64,000 nt of DNA, taken from positions 124,001-188,000 of the forward strand of contig CANMDE010000002.1 of assembly GCA_947496535.1 (NCBI GenBank), in the 5' to 3' direction. Positions 36,580-47,730 of this stretch are shown piece by piece (the stretch's first letter is position 1; each line of letters starts with the position of its first letter). The notes beneath the pieces are model-generated. The model did no database searches, was not told where the DNA came from, and was given only the letters and a program-made list of their open reading frames with translations. The position numbers and the translations under genes are program-made. This stretch comes from an uncultured Paracoccaceae bacterium (GTDB lineage: Bacteria > Pseudomonadota > Alphaproteobacteria > Rhodobacterales > Rhodobacteraceae).

Positions 36580-37521
36580 ATGCGCATCATTCGTGACACC
36601 AAATTTGTTGATCCTGCTGACCGCGGCGCTGTCGCTGCCATCGGTAATTTCGACGGCGTGCATCTGGGCCATCAAGCCGTCATCAACCTGGCCCGTGGCA
36701 TCGCAAAAACCGCCAATGCACCCTTGGGGATCATGACGTTTGAGCCGCACCCGCGCAGCTTTTTTGCAAAGGATATCACCGCATTTCGGCTGATGAATGC
36801 CGAAGCAAAAGCTAACCGGCTGGAAAAGCTGGACGTCAAAAAACTATACGAAGTGCCATTCAATCAAGGGCTTGCCGGGCTGTCACCGCGAGACTTTGCC
36901 CAAACCATCATCACCGATCAATTGGGCCTAAAGCACGTCATTGTCGGCGCTGATTTCTGCTTCGGCAAAGGGCGCAGCGGAACGGTGGATCACCTTAAAA
37001 CCTTCGGGGCCGAGATGGATTTTGACGTCACAATTGCCCCTCTCGTCACCATCGACACGGCCGAAATCTCATCAACCGCGATCCGTCAGGCCCTGTCAGA
37101 CGGCAGCCCGCGAGCAGCAGCAGCAATGCTGGGGCATTGGCACCGGATCGAAGGTGAAGTGATCCGCGGCGACCAACGCGGCCGCGATTTAGGCTATCCG
37201 ACCGCGAACATGTCTATAGCCGGACTGCATCCGCCAAAATTCGGCGTCTATGCCGTAAAAGTCGATGTCCTCACCGGACCACATAAAGGCACTTACGACG
37301 GCGCGGCCTCTGTTGGCGTTCGACCGATGTTCGGGGAAAACCTGCCAAACTGCGAAACTTACCTGTTTGATTTCCAAGGCGATCTTTACGGCGCGACGCT
37401 CTCGGTCGCTCTGGTTGATTTCCTGCGCCCGGAACTGAAGTTCGACAGCGTTGACGCGCTCATCACGCAGATGGAGGCCGATTGCACTCAGGCGCGGGAA
37501 ACCCTGACCCATGTCGGCTGA
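36580..37521 (+). CDS. ribF: Bifunctional riboflavin kinase / FAD synthetase
   Basis: 313 residues. The N-terminal FAD synthetase domain has IGNFDGVHLGHQAVI with the HxGH nucleotidyltransferase box; SSTAIRQAL closes that domain. The C-terminal kinase domain carries DLGYPTANM and GVYAVKV. It makes FMN and FAD from riboflavin and ATP. FMN is also the expected cofactor of the luciferase-like domain in the NRPS, although the genes are not linked. The 3' end overlaps the next gene by 11 bases. Confidence 0.95.
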   Translation: MRIIRDTKFVDPADRGAVAAIGNFDGVHLGHQAVINLARGIAKTANAPLGIMTFEPHPRSFFAKDITAFRLMNAEAKANRLEKLDVKKLYEVPFNQGLAGLSPRDFAQTIITDQLGLKHVIVGADFCFGKGRSGTVDHLKTFGAEMDFDVTIAPLVTIDTAEISSTAIRQALSDGSPRAAAAMLGHWHRIEGEVIRGDQRGRDLGYPTANMSIAGLHPPKFGVYAVKVDVLTGPHKGTYDGAASVGVRPMFGENLPNCETYLFDFQGDLYGATLSVALVDFLRPELKFDSVDALITQMEADCTQARETLTHVG

Positions 37522-37978
37522 GATCAAACGCAACGGCCTGACACACCGGTTTTGGGAAACCAAACCGATGGACAAACTGAACCAGCAGGAATGGGAGGCA
37601 CTTTGCGATGGTTGCGGCAAATGCTGCCTGAACAAGCTGGAAGACGACGATGGCCATGTCGAAATGACGCGGGTGGCATGTCGGCTGTTGGACGATCAGT
37701 CATGCCTGTGCGGCAACTATAAAATTCGTCACAACTTCGTCCCTGATTGCATCGTGCTGACCCCGAAAACCATTGCCGACAACCTGTACTGGCTGCCAAA
37801 AACCTGCGGCTATCGCCTCGTTTACGAAGGCCGCCCACTTTTCGATTGGCATCCGCTGATATCCGGCGACCCGGGCTCCGTCCACCGCGCAGGCGTGTCA
37901 GTTCAGGGGATGACCATACCTGAGTTCGAAGTCGATGAAGATGACTGGGAAGACCACATCATCGAGGAACCTCTCTAA
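37511..37978 (+). CDS. YcgN family cysteine cluster protein (UPF0260)
   Basis: 155 residues. The diagnostic cysteines are CDGCGKCCLNKL near residue 33, CLCGNY and a later PDC, consistent with a metal or Fe-S site; WLPKTCGYRLVYEG is another family signature. The function of YcgN proteins is not established. It overlaps the end of ribF by 11 bases and its TAA overlaps the ATG of the threonine aldolase gene, so the three form an operon. Confidence 0.9.
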   Translation: MSAEIKRNGLTHRFWETKPMDKLNQQEWEALCDGCGKCCLNKLEDDDGHVEMTRVACRLLDDQSCLCGNYKIRHNFVPDCIVLTPKTIADNLYWLPKTCGYRLVYEGRPLFDWHPLISGDPGSVHRAGVSVQGMTIPEFEVDEDDWEDHIIEEPL

Positions 37979-39024
37979 TGTATTTTGCCTCTGACAACGC
38001 AGGTCCCGCGCATCCCAAAGTCATGGAAGCACTTGTCGCAGCGAACAACGGCTATGTCGCAAGCTACGGCGCAGACCCCATCATGGATGAGGTGCGCAAG
38101 CAGGTCCGCGACATTTTCGAAGCACCCGACGCCGCAGTCTATCTTGTGATCAACGGCACCACCGCCAACGCCATCCTGCTCGCCACGATGTGCCAGCCGT
38201 GGCAGACCATATTCTGCGCCGATATCGCCCACATTCAGGAGGATGAGTGCAACGCGCCAGAATTCTACAGTCAAGCGAAGCTCACCCTTGTCCCAACCGA
38301 AAACGCAAAGATAACCCCGGACGCTTTGCGCCAAAAGATCTCAGCCGAAGGCAATCGCGGCGTCCACGGCCCGCAGCGTGGCCCATTGTCAGTGACGCAA
38401 GTGACCGAAAAGGGTACGCTTTACACGCTGGATGAACTCAATGCGCTGACGACCATCACACGCGAATTTGGCCTCAAAACCCACATGGACGGCGCGCGCT
38501 TTGCCAACGCTCTTGCGGCGCTGGACTGCTCACCGGCAGAGATGACGTGGAAAGTGGGCATCGACACGGTTAGCTTTGGCGGCACAAAGAACGGTGCCCT
38601 GGGTGTAGAAGCCTGCGTGATCTTCGATCCAGAGCTGGCCTGGGAATTCGAGCTACGGCGGAAACGCGGCGGGCACCTTTTGTCCAAACACCGCTATCTC
38701 TCTGCCCAGATGCAAGCCTATCTGGCTGATGGTCTTTGGCTGGATATGGCCCGTTCCGCAAACGCGCGAGGGATGCAACTGGCCGAAGGGATACGCAGGC
38801 ACAACGCGGCCCGGTTCGCATTCGAACCCGAAGCCAACATGATCTTCTTTCAAATGCCACGCAGCGAACACACGCGAATGCTGGATGGCGGGGCCATGTA
38901 TTACGTTATGGACGGCGATCCGCAAAAGGGTGATCCGGATGAAATGCTGACAGGGCGGCTCGTCACCGATTGGTCCATGACCGAAGACGGGGTCAATCAG
39001 TTCCTTGCTCTGCTGCGCGAATAA
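37978..39024 (+). CDS. Low-specificity L-threonine aldolase
   Basis: 348 residues, fold type I PLP enzyme. The N-terminus is typical (FASDNAGPAHPKVMEAL), the PLP-contacting THMDGARFANAL is present and the Schiff-base lysine is in SFGGTKNG. It cleaves L-threonine or allo-threonine to glycine and acetaldehyde. Glycine is also the predicted NRPS substrate, but that link is not supported by position. The start overlaps the YcgN gene stop (TAATG). Its 3' end overlaps the 3' end of the convergent hydrolase gene by 32 bases. Confidence 0.93.
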   Translation: MYFASDNAGPAHPKVMEALVAANNGYVASYGADPIMDEVRKQVRDIFEAPDAAVYLVINGTTANAILLATMCQPWQTIFCADIAHIQEDECNAPEFYSQAKLTLVPTENAKITPDALRQKISAEGNRGVHGPQRGPLSVTQVTEKGTLYTLDELNALTTITREFGLKTHMDGARFANALAALDCSPAEMTWKVGIDTVSFGGTKNGALGVEACVIFDPELAWEFELRRKRGGHLLSKHRYLSAQMQAYLADGLWLDMARSANARGMQLAEGIRRHNAARFAFEPEANMIFFQMPRSEHTRMLDGGAMYYVMDGDPQKGDPDEMLTGRLVTDWSMTEDGVNQFLALLRE

Positions 39025-39784
39025 TCGCGGCGACTTCGTCAACATGTGTCGCAGGGAGCATGTGTGCCGCACTGCCAACGACGTGATCTGACGCACCGGA
39101 AATACGTGATACCAAAGCCTCGTGGATGGCGGCGATAACAGCGGGCGAGTCTGCCCCTCTGATCAACGTCACAGGCACCTGCACCTCTGCCAGCCGCTCG
39201 GACGAGGTAATGCCATCCGCGTCTTCCTCAATCGCCCCACCACCAGCCACAACAAGGTGAATGCGGTCCGTCAGATACTGCCGCCGCCTTGGCGACAGGT
39301 CGGCCCAATCCGCGTCGCCCCACAGGCCGTTGAATATCTCCGCCGCGCGGTCCTCGTCCCCCATCAGCATCGCACCGACAAAGGGACGAAATACGCCTTT
39401 ATGTACCTGATGCGCATCTGTGCCCTTGGCGGCTGCGAAATAAACCGGTTCGATCAGTGTCAGGCGACTGACCAGATCAGGACGCTCCACCGCCAAACGC
39501 AAGGCCGCAGTCGCCCCAAATGAATGGCCGATCACATGGGTCGGCCCCTCACAAAGCCCTGCGGCGATTTCGGTTATCAGACCCTGATACTCGGCCTGCC
39601 CATCCCAGTCAGCGCTACGACCATGGCCCGGCATGTCAAAGAGCGTCACCCGACCGCCTATGGATTCTGCCAGTGGCAGAAGCATCTCGTGCCGCGAAAG
39701 GGCGCAATGGATCATAAGCGTGGGCGCACCCTCGCCCACGGTCTTCACCCAAACGTTATGCCCCGCATGGGCTATCTGTGGCAT
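38993..39784 (-). CDS. Alpha/beta hydrolase
   Basis: 263 residues. Core features are the oxyanion loop region (MIHCALSRHEM), FDMPGHGRS, and the nucleophile elbow VIGHSFGATAALRLA with the catalytic Ser; the acid is in the RGADSPAV segment and a late His in DHVVGSAAHMLP. The ATG at 39784 is chosen as it overlaps the stop of the upstream DsbA-like gene (TGATG); an ATG at 39805 would lie inside it. The substrate is unknown. Confidence 0.85.
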   Translation of the reverse strand: MPQIAHAGHNVWVKTVGEGAPTLMIHCALSRHEMLLPLAESIGGRVTLFDMPGHGRSADWDGQAEYQGLITEIAAGLCEGPTHVIGHSFGATAALRLAVERPDLVSRLTLIEPVYFAAAKGTDAHQVHKGVFRPFVGAMLMGDEDRAAEIFNGLWGDADWADLSPRRRQYLTDRIHLVVAGGGAIEEDADGITSSERLAEVQVPVTLIRGADSPAVIAAIHEALVSRISGASDHVVGSAAHMLPATHVDEVAAIIRAAEQGTD

Positions 39785-40380
39785 CAGATTTTGCCGGACA
39801 GGCAAGCCTCCAGATCATCCAGACGATCCTGCCCCCAAAGGCGTTCGTCCTTGTCGGTGATAAAGAACGGCGCACCAAAGACACCTTTGGCAACAGCGTC
39901 TTCAAGGTTTGCAGCGAACGTGTCCGCGCTACCCATCAAATCGCTGTCGACCAATGCCGGGTCCAACCCGCATTTTTCCAGACAGTCACGGATCACGTCA
40001 TCTTGGGCGATGTCGCGCTCGTCGGCCCAGCAGGCAGCCCCGATGGCATGAATCAAAGGCCCAACGTCCGCACCGGACTTTTGCGCAGTAATAATCGCGT
40101 AAGAGGCAGGCGCACCGTTCGTTGGCCAATGCGCAGGTTTCACGTTCACGGGCAGCCCGGCAACGGCAGCCCGGCGGCGGATATCCTGCAGACGGTATTC
40201 CTGACGGTTGGGATGACGATCCTTTGGCGGCGTTCCACCTGTCCGATTGAAGAGCGCCATAATATCGACCGGTTTATACGCAATCGTCGCCCCATGCTCA
40301 GCTGCAATTTCGCCAGGCCGGGTCCCACAGAGATAGGTGAACGGGGAAAGCGTCGCAAAGTAATAATCAATATGGGGCAT
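39784..40380 (-). CDS. DsbA-family 2-hydroxychromene-2-carboxylate isomerase-like protein
   Basis: 198 residues, thioredoxin fold with helical insertion. It lacks the CxxC pair; the active-site region reads YYFATLSPFTYL, matching the Ser-based glutathione site of HCCA isomerases/kappa GSTs, and the end carries GVFGAPFFITD with the cis-proline. ATG 40380 has GGAG eight bases upstream; the longer reading from 40449 does not. It forms an operon with the alpha/beta hydrolase, suggesting a small aromatic or detoxification pathway. Confidence 0.85.
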   Translation of the reverse strand: MPHIDYYFATLSPFTYLCGTRPGEIAAEHGATIAYKPVDIMALFNRTGGTPPKDRHPNRQEYRLQDIRRRAAVAGLPVNVKPAHWPTNGAPASYAIITAQKSGADVGPLIHAIGAACWADERDIAQDDVIRDCLEKCGLDPALVDSDLMGSADTFAANLEDAVAKGVFGAPFFITDKDERLWGQDRLDDLEACLSGKI

Positions 40381-40491
40381 TTCGTTCTCCGAATGGCGCG
40401 TGAATTGTTTGCGGGACGGTAACGGTGTGCTACTCGGAGTCAACGTCACGAATCTGTTAACTTACAGATCCCTTCTGCCAAAGGACCCCCT

Positions 40492-41511
40492 ATGCCTACG
40501 ATGATCGAGCCGAAGCTGATTTCCGGAAACGCAAACCAGCCGCTGGCCAAGGGTATTGCCCGCCGGATGTCTATGCATCGGGGTATGGAAGTGGGGCTAT
40601 GCGACGCGCGGGTAGAACGGTTCAACGATGGCGAGATTTTCGTTGAGGTGTTCGAAAACGTCCGGGGCGAAGATATGTTCATCGTTCAGCCCACATCGAA
40701 CCCCGCCAACGACAATCTGATGGAGCTGTTGATCATCGCTGACGCCCTGCGCCGCTCTTCCGCGGCTCGCATTACAGCGGTCATCCCCTATTTCGGCTAT
40801 GCCCGGCAGGATCGACGATCAAAGGCCCGAACACCGATTACGGCCAAGCTGGTGGCCAACATGATCGTTGAAGCTGGCATTGAGCGCGTTTTGACCCTGG
40901 ATTTGCACGCCACGCAGATTCAGGGTTTTTTCGATATTCCGGTTGATAACCTCTATGCCTCGCCCATCTACGCGCTTGATGCGATGCATAACTTCCGAGG
41001 CAAAATGAACGACGTGATGGTCGTGTCCCCGGATGTGGGCGGCGTGGCCCGCGCCCGCGATCTCGCCCAGCGGATCGGGGCCCCCCTTTCCATCGTCGAC
41101 AAACGGCGCGGCAAACCCGGCGAAGTGGCCGAAATGACCGTTATCGGTGACGTAAAGGACAAGGTTTGCATTATCGTGGACGACATTGTCGATACCGCCG
41201 GTACGCTTTGCAAAGCCGCAGAGGTTCTGATTGAGAATGGAGCGAAGGAAGTTCATTCCTACATCACCCACGGCGTTCTGTCTGGACCAGCGGTGGAGCG
41301 GGTGTCGAAATCAGTGATGAAGAGCCTCGTCATCACCGACACCATAGCGCCCACCGACGCTGTCAAAGGATGCAAGAATATCCGCATCGTGCCGACCGCA
41401 CCGATGTTTGCGCAGGCAATCCTGAATACGTGGAACGGGACGTCGGTATCTTCACTGTTCGACCACAAGACGCTTGGGCCGATTTACGAAGGGCTTTATG
41501 CGGCCGAGTGA
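40492..41511 (+). CDS. prs: Ribose-phosphate pyrophosphokinase (PRPP synthetase)
   Basis: 339 residues, a little longer than most. Conserved parts include [35 protein letters not shown] and the PRPP loop [11 protein letters not shown]. It converts ribose 5-phosphate and ATP into PRPP for nucleotide, His and Trp synthesis. It is a single gene ended by a strong terminator. Confidence 0.97.
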   Translation: MPTMIEPKLISGNANQPLAKGIARRMSMHRGMEVGLCDARVERFNDGEIFVEVFENVRGEDMFIVQPTSNPANDNLMELLIIADALRRSSAARITAVIPYFGYARQDRRSKARTPITAKLVANMIVEAGIERVLTLDLHATQIQGFFDIPVDNLYASPIYALDAMHNFRGKMNDVMVVSPDVGGVARARDLAQRIGAPLSIVDKRRGKPGEVAEMTVIGDVKDKVCIIVDDIVDTAGTLCKAAEVLIENGAKEVHSYITHGVLSGPAVERVSKSVMKSLVITDTIAPTDAVKGCKNIRIVPTAPMFAQAILNTWNGTSVSSLFDHKTLGPIYEGLYAAE

Positions 41512-41545
41512 AGTAGCGCTGTCCCGTACACATCACAGAAACAGA

Positions 41546-41575
41546 AAAGGCCCCGCAAAAGCGAGGCCTTTTTCA
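41546..41575. terminator. Bidirectional Rho-independent terminator between prs and atpC
   Basis: The hairpin AGGCCCCGC-AAAA-GCGAGGCCT has nine positions with one mismatch and is flanked by a T tract on the plus strand and AAAA upstream, which gives a T tract on the minus strand. It ends prs in one direction and the atp operon in the other. Confidence 0.88.
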
Positions 41576-41601
41576 TTTATTTCGGTAAGTTACCCGAATT
41601 C

Positions 41602-42027
41602 CTAGTTTCCAGAATCAAGCCCGATATGCGTGCCTACCGCAACCATGTCAGCCAGCAGCTTGGCGGCATCATCAACCGGACCGGGTTCATTTTTGAACAC
41701 GTTCTTGGCGTTATCATAGGCCGCTTTCACATCAGCGATCATTTGATTGTAGATCTCCTGCGTGACTTCTGATTTCGGCAACGCCTGCTCGGCCAAAACC
41801 GAAACGCTTGATGCCGTGATTTCGGCAAAACCGCCTGAGACCACGTACTGGTCCTGTCCACCGCTATGCTGAACGGTAAGAATACCGGGCCGCAACGTGG
41901 TGATCGTTGGCGCGTGGCCTTCCATCGCAGTCATTTCGCCGTCAGCACCGGGGATTTCAACCGCCGATGCCTCGACCGACGCCAGACGGCGTTCGGGCGA
42001 GACGAGATCGAATTGTAGGTTTGCCAT
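41602..42027 (-). CDS. atpC: ATP synthase F1 epsilon subunit
   Basis: 141 residues. N-terminal beta sandwich with [23 protein letters not shown] and the conserved [10 protein letters not shown], then a C-terminal helical part. It is part of the central stalk and modulates ATPase activity. Last gene of the atp operon, 12 bases after atpD. Confidence 0.97.
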   Translation of the reverse strand: MANLQFDLVSPERRLASVEASAVEIPGADGEMTAMEGHAPTITTLRPGILTVQHSGGQDQYVVSGGFAEITASSVSVLAEQALPKSEVTQEIYNQMIADVKAAYDNAKNVFKNEPGPVDDAAKLLADMVAVGTHIGLDSGN

Positions 42028-42039
42028 GATGGCTTCTCC

Positions 42040-43482
<1,443 letters not shown>

Positions 43483-44355
43483 CTAGAGCGCTTCCGCGCC
43501 CGAAATAATTTCAATCAGCTCATTGGTGATCACGGCCTGACGCGAGCGGTTGTACTGAATCGTCAGTTTGTCGATCATCTCACCTGCGTTGCGTGTTGCG
43601 TTGTCCATGGCGGACATCCGCGCGCCTTGCTCGGACGCCGCATTTTCCAACAGGGCGCTGAAAATCGCTGTGGCCACACCACGTGGCAGAAGATCAGCAA
43701 GGATTTCTTCTTCGCTTGGCTCGTAATCGTAAAGTGTGGCTTCTGCATCGTCGGCCTGATCGAATTTGGCCGGAATGATTTGCTGTGCTGTTGGATGCTG
43801 TGTCACAACGTTTTCAAAACGTGCGAAGAAAATCGTCGCTACATCGAATTCTTCAGCGTCAAAGCGGCCAAGCACGTCTTTTGCGATTCCCTGCGCGTTG
43901 GCGTAGCCGACACGTTTGAATTCAGTCAGGTCAACGTGGCCGATAAAATGGCTGCCAAAATCGCGCTTCATCGCGTCCCGGCCTTTTTTGCCAACTGTCA
44001 GGATTTTCACCGTCTTGCCCGCGGCCACCAGCTTTTGCGCGTGGCTTTTCGCCAGCTTGGCGATGTTGCCGTTAAAGCCGCCACAAAGCCCGCGTTCCGC
44101 TGTCATGACGATCAGTAGCTGCACCTGATCGCTGCCCGTCCCGGACAACAATTTTGGCGCAGAAGGTGAGCCACCAACAGACGCCGCAAGCCCTGCCATA
44201 ACGGCGTTAAACCGTTCTGTGTAGGGGCGCGATGCCTCGGCTGCGTCTTGGGCGCGGCGCAGTTTTGCGGCCGCTACCATCTGCATGGCCTTTGTGATCT
44301 TGCGGGTCGATTTGACCGACTCGATCCTGTTTTTCAGGTCCTTAAGACTTGGCAA
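43483..44355 (-). CDS. atpG: ATP synthase F1 gamma subunit
   Basis: 290 residues. The N-terminal helix ([21 protein letters not shown]) and C-terminal helix ([20 protein letters not shown]) form the rotor coiled coil; ERGLCGGFN is the classic Rossmann segment. It lies 26 bases after atpA. Confidence 0.98.
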   Translation of the reverse strand: MPSLKDLKNRIESVKSTRKITKAMQMVAAAKLRRAQDAAEASRPYTERFNAVMAGLAASVGGSPSAPKLLSGTGSDQVQLLIVMTAERGLCGGFNGNIAKLAKSHAQKLVAAGKTVKILTVGKKGRDAMKRDFGSHFIGHVDLTEFKRVGYANAQGIAKDVLGRFDAEEFDVATIFFARFENVVTQHPTAQQIIPAKFDQADDAEATLYDYEPSEEEILADLLPRGVATAIFSALLENAASEQGARMSAMDNATRNAGEMIDKLTIQYNRSRQAVITNELIEIISGAEAL

Positions 44356-44381
44356 AGCAAAGTCTCCTTTGTCTCAAAGAT

Positions 44382-45920
44382 TTAGGCGAAGTCTTTGGCG
44401 AATGCGTCGATAGCAGTCTTGATTTTCTCTTCGGCCTCACCTTTGATCTTCGGATCGTCCTTGGTGATCATGTCGAGCACGTCAGATGCGTTTGTGCGCA
44501 GGTGCTTGAGCAAGCCCGCTTCGAAGCGGCCAACCTGTTTCACGTCCACTTTGTCCAAGTAACCTTTGGTACCAGCGTAGATGACACAAACGATTTCTGC
44601 GTTTGTCAGTGGCGAATACTGCGGCTGTTTCATCAACTCAGTCAAACGTGCACCACGGTTCAGCAGAGCCTGTGTTGCGGCGTCCAGATCGGAACCAAAC
44701 TGCGCAAAGGCGGCCATTTCGCGGTACTGCGCCAGTTCCAGTTTCACCGGACCCGCAACCGACTTCATCGAGTTTGTTTGCGCGGCTGAGCCAACACGAG
44801 ACACCGACAGACCAGTGTTCACCGCAGGACGGATACCTTGATAAAACAGTTCGGTTTCAAGGAAGATCTGACCATCAGTGATCGAAATCACGTTGGTTGG
44901 AATAAACGCGGACACGTCGCCACCTTGGGTTTCGATGATCGGCAGTGCGGTCAAAGAACCGGAACCGTTGTCTTCGTTCAGTTTCGAAGAACGCTCCAGC
45001 AGGCGGGAGTGAAGATAGAAAACGTCACCAGGATAAGCTTCGCGCCCTGGTGGGCGGCGCAGCAGCAGGGACATCTGACGATAGGACACAGCCTGCTTGG
45101 ACAAATCATCATAGATGATCAGCGCGTGGCGACCGTTGTCGCGGAAATGCTCGGCCATGGATGTCGCGGCGTATGGGGCAAGGAACTGCATTGGCGCTGG
45201 GTCGGATGCGGTCGCAGCCACAACGATTGAATACTCAATCGCGCCGCTTTCTTCGAGCTTCTTCACCAACTGAGCAACGGTGGAACGCTTCTGACCAACA
45301 GCGACATAAACGCAGTACAGCTTTTGGCTTTCGTCATCGCCAGCCGCGTCGTTATACGATTTCTGGTTCAGGATCGTATCGAGCGCCACAGCAGTTTTAC
45401 CTGTCTGACGGTCACCAATGATCAGCTCACGCTGGCCACGGCCAATCGGGATCATCGCGTCCACTGATTTCAGGCCAGTCGCCATGGGCTCGTGAACCGA
45501 CTTACGTGGGATAATGCCGGGCGCTTTGCTGTCAGCAACAGCGCGGTTCTTTGTCTTGATCGGACCTTTGCCGTCCAGCGGGTTGCCAAGGCCATCAACA
45601 ACACGGCCCAGCAGTTCGTCACCAACAGGTACGTCCACGATGGACTTGGTGCGCTTGACGGTGTCGCCTTCTTTGATGTCACGGTCGGAACCGAAGATAA
45701 CAACACCCACGTTGTCAGCTTCAAGGTTCAGGGCCATCCCGCGAATTCCACCAGGGAATTCAACCATTTCACCGGCCTGCACGTTGTCGAGGCCGTAAAC
45801 ACGGGCGATACCGTCGCCCACGCTCAGTACCCGGCCAACCTCGGCCACTTCGGCTTCTTGACCGAAGTTCTTGATCTGGTCCTTCAGGATCGCAGAGATT
45901 TCAGACGCTTGGATCGCCAT
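44382..45920 (-). CDS. atpA: ATP synthase F1 alpha subunit
   Basis: 512 residues. Walker [12 protein letters not shown], the [19 protein letters not shown] segment, [16 protein letters not shown] and the terminal [17 protein letters not shown] are all present. It forms the non-catalytic part of the hexamer. The start ATG directly follows the atpH stop. Confidence 0.98.
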   Translation of the reverse strand: MAIQASEISAILKDQIKNFGQEAEVAEVGRVLSVGDGIARVYGLDNVQAGEMVEFPGGIRGMALNLEADNVGVVIFGSDRDIKEGDTVKRTKSIVDVPVGDELLGRVVDGLGNPLDGKGPIKTKNRAVADSKAPGIIPRKSVHEPMATGLKSVDAMIPIGRGQRELIIGDRQTGKTAVALDTILNQKSYNDAAGDDESQKLYCVYVAVGQKRSTVAQLVKKLEESGAIEYSIVVAATASDPAPMQFLAPYAATSMAEHFRDNGRHALIIYDDLSKQAVSYRQMSLLLRRPPGREAYPGDVFYLHSRLLERSSKLNEDNGSGSLTALPIIETQGGDVSAFIPTNVISITDGQIFLETELFYQGIRPAVNTGLSVSRVGSAAQTNSMKSVAGPVKLELAQYREMAAFAQFGSDLDAATQALLNRGARLTELMKQPQYSPLTNAEIVCVIYAGTKGYLDKVDVKQVGRFEAGLLKHLRTNASDVLDMITKDDPKIKGEAEEKIKTAIDAFAKDFA

Positions 45921-46481
45921 TTATCCGACCTCTTTCATAGTGTTCTGGAGTGCGTTGAGCTTGGAGGCGATCGACGTGTCGATCATCTTGGAGCCCACTT
46001 TTACAATAAGACCGCCGATGATTGATGCATCGACGGTTTCTTTGATGGTGACTGATTTGCCCACTTGGGCCTTGAGTGTTTTCGCCAGCTTGTCGGCTTG
46101 TGCCTTGGTAAGCTTCTTGGCTGTCGTGACGTCTGCGGTCACTTCGCCACGCTCTTCTGCAAGCATGTCCTGCAGCACAGCAATAAGCTGGGGCATCACA
46201 AACAAACGGCGCTTGCTTGCCAGCAGCGCCAGTACATTGCTTGTGGTGTCTGAGAGTTTCATTTTCTTCGCAATTGCCGCAATCGCCGCTGACTGCTCTT
46301 CCCGGCTATAAAGCGGTGAGGTCAGCAGTGTTCGCAGATCAGGGCTCTCACCCATTACAGCTTCCAAAGCGGCAACATCTGATTCGAGTGCCTTGATAGC
46401 TTTGCTTTCTTTTGCGATGTCAAACACAGCGGTCGCATATCGCTGCGCAATGCCTGTCGAAATACCAGCAGTTTCGGACAC
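45921..46481 (-). CDS. atpH: ATP synthase F1 delta subunit
   Basis: 186 residues, OSCP/delta family: [15 protein letters not shown] at the N-terminus and [26 protein letters not shown] at the C-terminus. The start is GTG 46481 with GGAAGG upstream. First gene of the operon; the F0 genes are not in the window, as is usual in this order where F0 and F1 operons are separate. Confidence 0.96.
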   Translation of the reverse strand: MSETAGISTGIAQRYATAVFDIAKESKAIKALESDVAALEAVMGESPDLRTLLTSPLYSREEQSAAIAAIAKKMKLSDTTSNVLALLASKRRLFVMPQLIAVLQDMLAEERGEVTADVTTAKKLTKAQADKLAKTLKAQVGKSVTIKETVDASIIGGLIVKVGSKMIDTSIASKLNALQNTMKEVG

Positions 46482-46728
46482 GTGTCGCCTTCCGATATCT
46501 TGGGCCCAGCCTGGCAGTGCCCAAAGAACTTGGGCGGCTAGGGGGCAGCTTGTTGGGCCCCCGTCCTCACGGAAGCGTCAAAATCCAGCGCGATGTAGCA
46601 GAGGTGGTATGGTGCCGCAAGCACTCTGCGCAAGAATCCTGTTGTTCATTTGTGCATATGATGCTCGCAATTGTTTTGACCACAATCTGCGGATGACAGG
46701 CATCATCTTATTGTTTCGGTTTAGAAAA
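46482..46728. promoter_or_regulatory. atp operon upstream region
   Basis: The region between the end of the DUF2793 terminator and atpH should carry the atp promoter on the minus strand. Short overlapping ORFs here have no domain features. I cannot assign a -35/-10 pair with confidence. Confidence 0.35.
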
Positions 46729-46762
46729 CAAAAAAGCGCAGGATCATTATTGATCCCGCGCC
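46724..46762 (-). terminator. Rho-independent terminator of the DUF2793 gene
   Basis: Read on the minus strand: stem GCGC-G-GGATC, loop AATAAT, GATCC-T-GCGC, with one internal mismatch, followed directly by TTTTTTGTTTT. It lies 31 bases after the DUF2793 stop and isolates that gene from the atp operon. Confidence 0.85.
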
Positions 46763-46792
46763 GGCGACTTTGATTCCCGTAATTTTTAACTG

Positions 46793-47557
46793 CTAGAACA
46801 AATCCTGCCAAACCGTGCCATCGTAACAACGCAGCTTGTTCGTGGTGGAATCAAAATATAGATCCCCAGCCACCCCACTTGCTGGTGTCGACGAAGGCGT
46901 CAGCCGCAACACCTCGCTGATCTGAACCTGACCGGTGGCTGCGACGATATTGATTGCGGTTGTCCAGCTTGTACCGTCAGATGTGACTTTAATCGCGAAA
47001 TCGTCGCTGCCGGACAGGCCCATCTCGGCCCGTCCCGAAAACCCCGTCTGATAAATAAGCGATGCCGTATCGCCGACCGTGGCCTTGTTGATCTTGACCT
47101 GATGCCCTGCGCCCGCATTGTTCAACAAAATGGCGTCACTCGCGACAGACAGCTTATTGGTGTCGTCCGCAGTGGCGTTCACGCCAATGCCCGGCAGATT
47201 ATCAAGGCTGGTCAAACCACCAGTGACCGCCCACGCACCAGCCGTAAAAGCTCGCAGCTCTCCCACATCGCGCACCCAGGCCAACCATCCGTCACGCGGC
47301 GCGACAAACAACCACCCTCCGCCACGCCATGTGGCAATCGTGTTATCCTGCCCCGCCCAGTCACCGGTCGCCGATACGCCCAGCGCCCAGGCTTGCCCCT
47401 CGGCTGGCGTGGCCGGTGGTGCGATGGCTTCGACGCTTTCAAGCGTCAGTTGGACGATCATGTCCAACAGCTCGATCGCTTCATTATGGGTCACATGCTT
47501 TTGCGCCTGGGCAGGCATGATGAATGGCAAAGACAGGTTTGGAGTTTGATCAGACAT
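46793..47557 (-). CDS. DUF2793 domain protein (phage tail-fibre-like)
   Basis: 254 residues from ATG 47557. The N-terminal DUF2793 signature is clear: LSLPFIMPAQAQKHVTHNEA, then VRDVGELRAFTAGAW. The C-terminus has the tail/fibre-type motif DLYFDSTTNKLRCYDGTVW. DUF2793 proteins occur in Rhodobacterales gene transfer agent and prophage tail regions but are also found alone. No phage genes surround it. It has its own terminator and is divergent from gmd. Confidence 0.85.
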   Translation of the reverse strand: MSDQTPNLSLPFIMPAQAQKHVTHNEAIELLDMIVQLTLESVEAIAPPATPAEGQAWALGVSATGDWAGQDNTIATWRGGGWLFVAPRDGWLAWVRDVGELRAFTAGAWAVTGGLTSLDNLPGIGVNATADDTNKLSVASDAILLNNAGAGHQVKINKATVGDTASLIYQTGFSGRAEMGLSGSDDFAIKVTSDGTSWTTAINIVAATGQVQISEVLRLTPSSTPASGVAGDLYFDSTTNKLRCYDGTVWQDLF

Positions 47558-47701
47558 GGGAAAACGCACCTTCCGCGTATTGTTGGAAACGCGCGTAATA
47601 TTCGGGCTGGGTGCTAAATGATGTCTTTGTCCACCGCACTTAGCCCGATGCAACACGCGCCCGGATCAAACTTAACCGATCCTTAAGAATTCAGTGTTGA
47701 A

Positions 47702-47722
47702 CCCTTTGTTAACCAACAAGGG
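47702..47722 (+). promoter_or_regulatory. Leader hairpin covering the gmd ribosome binding site
   Basis: CCCTT-(T)-GTT pairs with AACAAGGG around an AACC loop: eight base pairs with one bulged T. The AAGGG ribosome binding site lies in the 3' arm, eight bases before the gmd ATG, so the fold would hide it. This may lower or regulate translation of the first gene of the nucleotide-sugar operon. Confidence 0.4.
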
Positions 47723-47730
47723 AAACCGAC

